This document shows positions 57,548 through 64,000 of a stretch of DNA of 64,000 bases, in pieces. Both the position numbers and the translations under genes were made by a program. The notes beneath the pieces are model-generated. The model was given only the letters and a program-made list of their open reading frames with translations. It was not told the origin of the DNA and ran no database searches. The DNA is from Thozetella sp. PMI_491. Taxonomy: Eukaryota; Ascomycota; Sordariomycetes; Chaetosphaeriales; Chaetosphaeriaceae. Each line of letters begins with the position of its first letter. Position 1 is the stretch's first letter. The stretch is taken from positions 350,537-414,536 of the forward strand of contig MU270033.1 of assembly GCA_021432635.1 (NCBI GenBank). Direction: 5' to 3'.

Positions 57548-58980
57548 ATGCCGCGGGACCAAGCGCGAGTCTTCAAGCGAAGCTACATCGATATGTTACG
57601 GCTACGGCCCACAGTCATTTCCTTGACCTTGCTGGAGATCAAGGAGATGGAAGAGCGCCGCCTCGAGGAAAGACATTTAACTTTGCCGGAACGACTCAGG
57701 GGGAAGCAAAGCCACCTGGCTATCGCTATGCCAATCGCTTCGTCGACGTCGAGGGCAGTCTCTCCAAACAGCGCAGAAAAGTGGGAGCCACCATCGGCGT
57801 CCGTCAGCAATCGAGGGCCCTTAGCGAGCTCGTCCAACCAAGCGTCTGTCCAGCTCGAAAGCGGGGACGAGATACACACCGTAACAAGGACTTTCGAAGC
57901 CAGTACGCCGTATCTGCGGGGTCCCGATGGCGAGCTCCCAACCGGAACCGCCTCTCTGAGGCTTTTCGACATGACGCCGAGGAGGATCCCTCGAGAGATG
58001 CGGATTGGGTCGGCCGGGGCTGCCTTACCTTCCGCGAGTCCAACCGCGTCCAACCCCGCCGCAAGTCAGACCAGCTCCGACCAACACGACTTGCAGGTCA
58101 CTAGTAGAGGGATAAGAACCGAGCCGAGGGTTGGGGGTGGCCTTGCGCGTTCGGCACGAGGTGACGACCCGGCTCGAGCTGATTCCGTGCGGCTGCATGT
58201 CGAATCGCCCTCGGCGAGGCTCTCGCATCGCATAGAAGCTCACTCCACTGGTCGAACAGACGCCGAGGTAGGTGCTTCGAATAGAATCGCCTCAGAGACA
58301 TGCACTCACAATGCTGAGCTCAGTCAAGTCGGAGTTCCAGAGGTGGCGCCGGTATTCGCGAGCAAGACGGTGGCGACCGTCTACGTACACCGCCCAGACG
58401 ATCATCCCTGAATGCTCACCACGATATCGGGATGCCCACGAGCTCAGTCAGTCCTGCAACCGGCCAAGTCGCTCGACATCGAGGCGGTATGCCCCGCCAT
58501 CGGCTCACTTCGTCTCAACAACATGCCCGAGTCGGGCCAGAACTCGCGGCATCGAATGCTCATGATAGCACCCCAGGATGGAATCGCCAGGGCAACTCAC
58601 CCTCCAACTTGGGCCATATGCAGACAATACAGGTCTCCGGTGGCCGAGACGAGCCTGAGGTTCGCAACTTCCAGGTTTATGATGACGATCTTTCGGCGTC
58701 ACTGCAGCCGCAGACGCCGCAGAACCTGCCCGAGGCACGACACCGCAGCCGGCTCAACGGGGCCTATACAGCTGCTACGGGACAAGCCTCACCGCTGCCG
58801 GCTCAGACCAGAACGACTAGTCGACGGCGGCATCCGCGCCGGGGGAGCCCGAGCCCAAGGGGTTTGCAAACGCCGGGATTTGCGGGACTGTACGGGGGGG
58901 GAGAGAACACAGACGATGCAGTCTTGTTCGAACGCGCGGAGATAGCACGCGGGTCGGAAAGCGGAGATGGGGACGGCTAA
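57548..58980 (+). CDS. Uncharacterised fungal protein, 458 residues, mostly disordered
   Basis: Exons 57548-58267 and 58324-58980 (56-nt intron, donor GTAGGT, acceptor CTCAG; junction TDAE/SSRSSRGG) give 458 residues. The start has a short ordered patch (SYIDMLRLRPTVISLTLLEI then a charged helix EMEERRLEERH). The long middle is Ser, Pro and Arg rich. The C-terminal part reads as a compact conserved region (QTPQNLPEARHRSRLNGAY, GLQTPGFAGLYGGGENTDDA). There is no signal peptide or membrane segment. The frame shift between the two parts is resolved only by the intron, which supports one gene rather than two. No family is recognised. Confidence 0.65.
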
Positions 58981-60792
58981 GAGCATTCGCATCTGGGGTG
59001 GAAGAGATTGGCGGAATCGGGGCGGCGGGCTGCTTTCCATCGCTCCATGGCTGCAACTGGGACATGCAGGGGGAGGATGAAATCCTCGGCACATGAGTGC
59101 GAAGTGGGATGCGCGACAACCGACGCAGTATATTGTACGAAACAGGAGCAAGACACTACCATATACATTTTAATTGCTTCCTTGGCCTGCCTCCATGGCC
59201 TTCTCAGTTGACTCAGTTCGTGAAAAAACCTTGGCCGTCGTCGAAGGGCCAACTTCGAGCATGGCAGCATTGGTACCGGGGCTGGGTGAAACGGACCTGC
59301 GTGGTTCTCCTTACGCAAGCCACCATGGCCTCCACGGAAGATGCCTATCTCCCACATTGCACCACTGCTCGCCAGGACGCCCGTGACCTGCTTGCCTGTC
59401 TCAACCTAGGCTGGAGACAGAGGCGCAATGCTTGCACAACTCGCATAATAGAAATCCCCTTTATGCAGCCAGGCTGCCGGCCAATCAGGGCGGGCGGGCG
59501 ACGGGACCAGCTTTCTTGTGTCTGGATCGAGTCTAGCCTCTACTTTACGGCAGATGGCCGGCCCCCTTCGCCGCTCTGCCTGACTCTGAGGTTGCCCTGG
59601 CTTTTGCCGAGCATGAGTGGGGGCGTTGCCATAGCAGGCGTGGAGGCGGGTAAGGCGGAGCGGCGGTTGGTTGGCGGGTCCAGGTGGGATTGGCTAACGG
59701 AGGGGTGGGCACATTGGAACCGGAGCAAACTTTCAACTTTCGAGACGAAGGGGCGAGCACAGGCCACACTACTCTTGTGTCAGCAGCCAGCGACGACCGG
59801 TTGGCCGGCCACACCGGAGAGGGGGGGAGGAGGCTTGGGAGGGGGGCGTGATGGGGGGACTGAGCTCGAGCCAGCATCAGGTTGTGGGGTCGAGCGACTC
59901 TTGGCACGCAAAGCGAGACATTGTTGGCCGCTAAACCCGATTCGGACCTCGGCCTGCAAGCAATCGTCCCTGGCCCCTGCACGAGGCAGGCCGGCAGCCT
60001 GAGGCAACCACGAAGGACCCCAGCAACCCAGCCATCCTATCAGAGCCCGCGATGCCATTGCCCGCCCCACACGGAAGCTCCCACCAATCACGACGGGCGC
60101 GCCGGCTGTCCACTCCTTGCGGCCCCGTCAGTCGCTCGTCAGCCCAGTCCCGACGCCTTTCGTCGCTCGCTGGTAGGCTTTGCAGTCGCTCTCCATGCAG
60201 GCTCCGTCGTTCTCCTCCCACACGCATATTCCGCTACCCTTCTTCCCTTTTTCTTCCTTCCACTCCCTCACCCTTTCACATATTACCTAGACCTCTCTAC
60301 TTCCTCCCCCCCCTCCTCCATAAAGAGATCCCCATACCACCTCTTTTTTTTCCCACCTCCCACTTTCTCTCGCATCCTAGCTTCCCTCTCCCTGGGCCCA
60401 CCACCACTTACACGGCTCAAGGCTGGCTGTCGCCCTCAGCCTTCACCATCCTCGCCGCCCACCATAGTACTCGGCTCGCCCTCCTCTCGCCCACCCCCGT
60501 ACTCCCTCTTCGCTCCCCCCCTTTCTACCACACCGCTTCTTGCCATCAATTGGTCGTCCACGGCCGTCCACAACCTTGTCCCTCGTCTGGCCAACTGCTT
60601 GTCTCTCCCGTCCCTGGCCTAGCACCTCTCTGACCTCTTGATCTGATCTGATCAGCACAGGATCATCTGGCATCGGGCACCACGTCTCCAGCTTGACCAG
60701 TGTCACGTAGTGCATACCACACGCTTCACCTACTCTGCCTTTCCTCTAACCCTACCTCTCACACTCACCTAGGACCCCAGCAGACCGGCGCA
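58981..60792. other. Intergenic with CT-rich promoter
   Basis: The spacer holds a long pyrimidine-rich section from about 60220 to 60790 before the next gene, which is typical of a fungal promoter and leader. Open frames in it are low-complexity artefacts. Confidence 0.5.
60220..60420 (+). promoter_or_regulatory. CT-rich promoter/leader tract
   Basis: The + strand is strongly enriched in C and T (TTCTTCCCTTTTTCTTCC, CCTCCCCCCCCTCCTCC and similar) in the few hundred bases before the ATG at 60793. Such tracts are common near fungal transcription starts. The exact start site cannot be read. Confidence 0.4.
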
Positions 60793-61767
60793 ATGGCGTT
60801 CAACCGCGTCTACACATCCTCACCCGTCCTGGCCATGCCTGCCCAGAGCGCCTTTCAGGTTCCGTTTGACAGGCCTGTCCTGCAACACCAAACTTCATCG
60901 TTCAGTCAATCGTTCTCGTGGCAGCAGCCGCAGCAGCAGCAGCACAACCGCACCTCTTCGTTGGCCGGCCGGAAGCGGTCCCGGGATGAAGCCGCAGTCA
61001 ACCTCGACCCGCCTGAGAAGACGGTGGAACCTCCCGTCGTCATCCAGGAGGACGAAGACGAGTGGGTCTACGGCCCCGGCATGACCCTCATCAAGAAGAG
61101 CACCGGCTACGTAACCGAAGCTGCCAGCCAGTCCGGTACCTGGGTCGAGGAGCGCGCGGCCGAGGAGGAGTCGCGAAAGACCGAAGACGCCCTCCTCACG
61201 CAGCAGCAAGAGCGGCCATCCCTCCGCAGCAACAAGTCGCAGCGGCTCGACATGTCCAGCGCCCAGCTCCCTATCTCCGAGGGCCACGCCAGCAACCGAT
61301 CCAGCCCCGTGCGCGACATCGCCAGTGCTTCCTCAGACGCCCTCCCTCATCCCATCGTGGACGACTTCACCATGCACCTCGGCATCGGCTGGAGCCGCAT
61401 CAGCGACAGCGAGCACATCCAGGCGGCGGCCCGCGGCTGGGCGCGCTACATTGAGAATCACTTCCCCGTCAACGACACCAAGATCCTGCTGGAGAGCCGC
61501 GGCCTGCAGTCCTACCTGGTCGAGGCGTCCGAGGGCTTCTTCCTGTTCGGTGAGAACCTCCGCCAGGGCCGCCTGGTCAGCCGCGACGCCGAGCGTGCCC
61601 TCCAGAACCTCAAGAGCTCGCCGCCGCTCTTCGACTCTGACAACACAATGGAGGCGGCCGAGTCCCCCCGGCCTCTCGATGCCTTCCCGGAAGTCATGGC
61701 AACTACTGCTGCCGCCCCTGCTGCCGCCCCTGCGGTAGCGCCCCTCGTCGACATGGACATGAGCTGA
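60793..61767 (+). CDS. Uncharacterised fungal protein, 324 residues
   Basis: An intronless 324-residue protein, starting at MAFNRVYTSSPVLAMP; the upstream frame lacks an ATG. The first ~90 residues are Gln/Ser-rich with a basic patch (RKRSRDEAA). Next comes an acidic-aromatic motif (EDEDEWVYGPGMTLIKKSTG) at ~108-128, then a region that looks folded (FTMHLGIGWSRISDSEHIQA, RGWARYIENHFPV, SYLVEASEGFFLFGENL). The end is Ala/Pro-rich with VDMDMS. The basic patch could be a nuclear localisation signal. No family is recognised, although the ordered blocks look like conserved segments of an Ascomycota protein. Confidence 0.75.
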   Translation: MAFNRVYTSSPVLAMPAQSAFQVPFDRPVLQHQTSSFSQSFSWQQPQQQQHNRTSSLAGRKRSRDEAAVNLDPPEKTVEPPVVIQEDEDEWVYGPGMTLIKKSTGYVTEAASQSGTWVEERAAEEESRKTEDALLTQQQERPSLRSNKSQRLDMSSAQLPISEGHASNRSSPVRDIASASSDALPHPIVDDFTMHLGIGWSRISDSEHIQAAARGWARYIENHFPVNDTKILLESRGLQSYLVEASEGFFLFGENLRQGRLVSRDAERALQNLKSSPPLFDSDNTMEAAESPRPLDAFPEVMATTAAAPAAAPAVAPLVDMDMS

Positions 61768-64000
61768 TTGACTGCTACGAATGAAGTTTCGGCGTTAACG
61801 GATTTGGTTTTTTCAAACGGACTTGTGTGGGTGGTTTGGCGGCGTGGCTGGGATGGGTTCGAGGGTGGCGAGCGAACGAACTCGTTCGAGGTTGGAGATT
61901 GGGGTCCCTTGACCTGCTATAGTCTCCCAATGGGAAAAAGCTAACGCGGACATCGCATTTTTTGGGTTTCTAGAGACTCGCATTTGTCTCCTTGTGCTTG
62001 CATCGCAGCACAAGCTCTGTAACAAAATATAACAGCTAAATTATTGCATTAACCATTAACCATTAACCACGAGAAATCTCTCCTTGCCCATCCTGCCCGC
62101 ATCGTGAAGTTTTCTTGTCGGATCGCCTCGCTTCTAGGAGGCATGCCTGCGGAGCTGCTTAACTTGCCGACTGCTAAGCTTCCGCTAATGCTGTTAGTGG
62201 CCCCCTTCGCTTCGCACTGCTTAGCCACTCACGCTCTTTTCTGGAACAGCCTCGCCGGAGAGCTAGGTAGGCGAGAGGCAGGGAAGGGGGCAGCTTTTGG
62301 AAGCCGGCCCCGAGCTACCCATTGCCAGGCCACCACCGATTGGGAGGGACCATGGGTGCACTATGCGGGGTCCGATCCGCCTCCTCGTAGAGGGCCATCT
62401 CTTCTGAGGCGGCGGCAGATGGTCCAAGGGCCTCCCCCCGAGGATCCTACCGATACTGATTCACTGCGCGCCTCAGCTCGACCACCCGCATGCGCCCTCT
62501 TCGGCCCCAGCCAGCACGCTTACCTGCCCCCGAGCCGGGTGCTCCGTCCTGCGTCCTGCGTCCTGCGTCCCAGCCGCCCAGCTGCTCAGCCGAGGGAGGA
62601 ATGCAGAAACATTTCTCCGGCCCCGGCGCATGACCCGTCGGCGCTCGGCTTCTGGTATGCTTTCCACCTTGCAACTACTTTTTGCGTGTTAGTCTTCCGA
62701 GCCGTTCTGGGCCCCCCCTAAAGTAAAGCACCCCAGGCGTCATGAGAGCACCCATACTTTTCCATCCTTCGTAGGAGGCCTTCGTAGGTTTTTCATCGCC
62801 GGTTTGTGATGCATTTCGGCAGGCTTGACTGAGAGATACTCGAGGCTCGCCTTGGTTTCCTCGAATACGACCGCCTGTCTGTCTCGTGGACAGAAAGTGC
62901 ACACCCACCTTCGCGGGCGGTGTGGTTGGCTGACCCCTCCTGTGCTTCCTGTGCTCCTCCCCGCTGGTGGAGAGCTACTTAGTCAGCAACCCCGGTATTG
63001 GGGTGGCAAATGGCGATCCGGGTGTAGTTTTCGCTTAAACGGATGTTCCAATGGTGCACTGGAGCATGCCGGTAAAAGGTCTTCTACCCCGGTTGGCCCC
63101 TAACATTTTTGGGGATCTTCGCCGTGTGGTCCGTGAACTTGCCCCTAGCGTTCCTGGTCCTCGGCTGTCCAGCGAGACAGGCTGCTCCGGAGTGGCGTGA
63201 GTGGCTAGGAAGTGAATCCAAGAGCAGTGTACTCCGTAGTCCGTCACTATGCTGCTCTTCCCCGTTCCTCTATCCTGGTTGTGGGTTGCTTACCCTTTGC
63301 ACCTTACTTAAAGTAGCGTTGATTCCTCGGTTGTCCTAGAGATTAAGAACTGCCCCGGGGTCGCCCGAACGCACTCGCCCAGGCGCTCTTTCTGCCCGTA
63401 GAACCCCTAGTCCAAAGGTCCCCGACACCGGAACCGAGACGCCGGAAGCAGCGGCCGTTACCACGGGCAATTTAACGGATCAATAGACGGCGTAGCGGCG
63501 TGCGGGATAGCAGCCGAGGTCGATGACTTCCCCCTATTTAACTCGTTTTACTCTGCCGCCTGAGGTGATCGGTGTGAGGAGGCAACGAGTGGTCCAGACC
63601 CCACGGCTCCCGCCCTCCATTGCGCTCCCAAGGAACCCTGTGCAGACGAGAATGATTGGCCCCGGGGGGCCGCACAACCTGCGCAGATGCCCACAAGCCG
63701 CATGCAAGTCTTGGGCAAGCACCAGTCCCGTGAGACAGGCAGCCAAGCAGCCTTTCTAGCAGGGCGAGGGGGCGGGCACGAGTCCCACGGGTCTCTGCGA
63801 TGGCGAGAGACCACTGCAGGTCATTGCCTTCCCAGCTGCATGCGGCGGGAATGAATCAGAGAGGAGTATTTTTGGGGCTTAGGGTCTTGGGAGAGGGAAG
63901 TGGTGGGTAGCGTAGCAGAGACAGAGAGAGAAAGGCAACCTCAACCTGCAGCCGGCCTGGCTCTCGCCAGTGGGACGGGGGGAAGGGGGAAGGGGGAAGG
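61768..64000. other. Intergenic to window end
   Basis: No gene is supported. It contains AT-rich sequence just after the previous gene (with an ATTAACC direct repeat near 62050), short CTGCGTCCTGCGTC repeats near 62550 and the G-rich repeat at the end. Confidence 0.45.
63977..64000 (+). repeat. G-rich tandem repeat (GGGGGAA units), cut by window end
   Basis: Three to four units of GGGGGAA run into the window edge. Four or more G-runs could form a G-quadruplex. Its full length is unknown. Confidence 0.6.

Noticed and set aside
59097-60002. A 301-codon plus-strand frame
   Set aside because: It has no ordered blocks, and its composition follows the local GC content.
1-64000. CRISPR arrays, bacterial-type operons and rRNA genes
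   Set aside because: None seen; the window is spliced eukaryotic nuclear DNA.

Overview
The window is nuclear DNA of a filamentous ascomycete, most likely a Sordariomycete and plausibly Sordariales/Chaetomiaceae. Evidence: GC-rich genes with short introns (about 53-113 nt, one of 287 nt) using GTRNGT donors and CTAAC-like branch sites; long intergenic spaces; a secreted AA9 polysaccharide monooxygenase; a NACHT-ankyrin receptor; and a hymA/Mo25 gene. The species assignment is inference. Gene models were spliced by eye from frame continuity and splice signals.

Layout. 1-6.1 kb: 3' end of a cytosolic Hsp70 (+), an Emi1-like twin-CX9C protein (-) and an EF-hand MscS-type channel (-). 6.1-11.7 kb: a gene-poor stretch with perfect palindromes. 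11.7-21.8 kb: mitochondrial seryl-tRNA synthetase (+), a 2008-residue coiled-coil protein with two families of internal repeats (-) and a YggS/PROSC-type PLP protein (-). 22-33 kb is the accessory-looking block: AA9 LPMO (+), NACHT-ankyrin NLR-like receptor (+), a membrane-anchored DUF5672 protein (-) and an unusual secreted GH1 protein (-).

34-46.9 kb is mostly housekeeping: a 96-residue disordered protein (+), hymA/Mo25 (-), cytosolic isoleucyl-tRNA synthetase (+), a 60-residue NDUFAF8-like CX9C protein (-), Sfi1-like spindle-pole/centrin-binding protein (+) and ribosomal protein L26 (+). 47.7-64 kb: a short-chain dehydrogenase (-), the SWIB-domain SWI/SNF subunit (-), a PDK1-type kinase (-), two fungal proteins without assigned function (+) and a gene-free end.

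Functional links are thin, as is usual in a fungal chromosome. Translation (two aminoacyl-tRNA synthetases, L26), mitochondrial intermembrane-space CX9C proteins (two), morphogenesis and signalling (hymA, PDK1, Sfi1) and chromatin (SWI/SNF) are represented by separate genes. The most novel-looking items are the repeat architecture of the 2008-residue protein, the NLR-like receptor, the GH1 protein with altered active-site motifs, and several small spliced genes.
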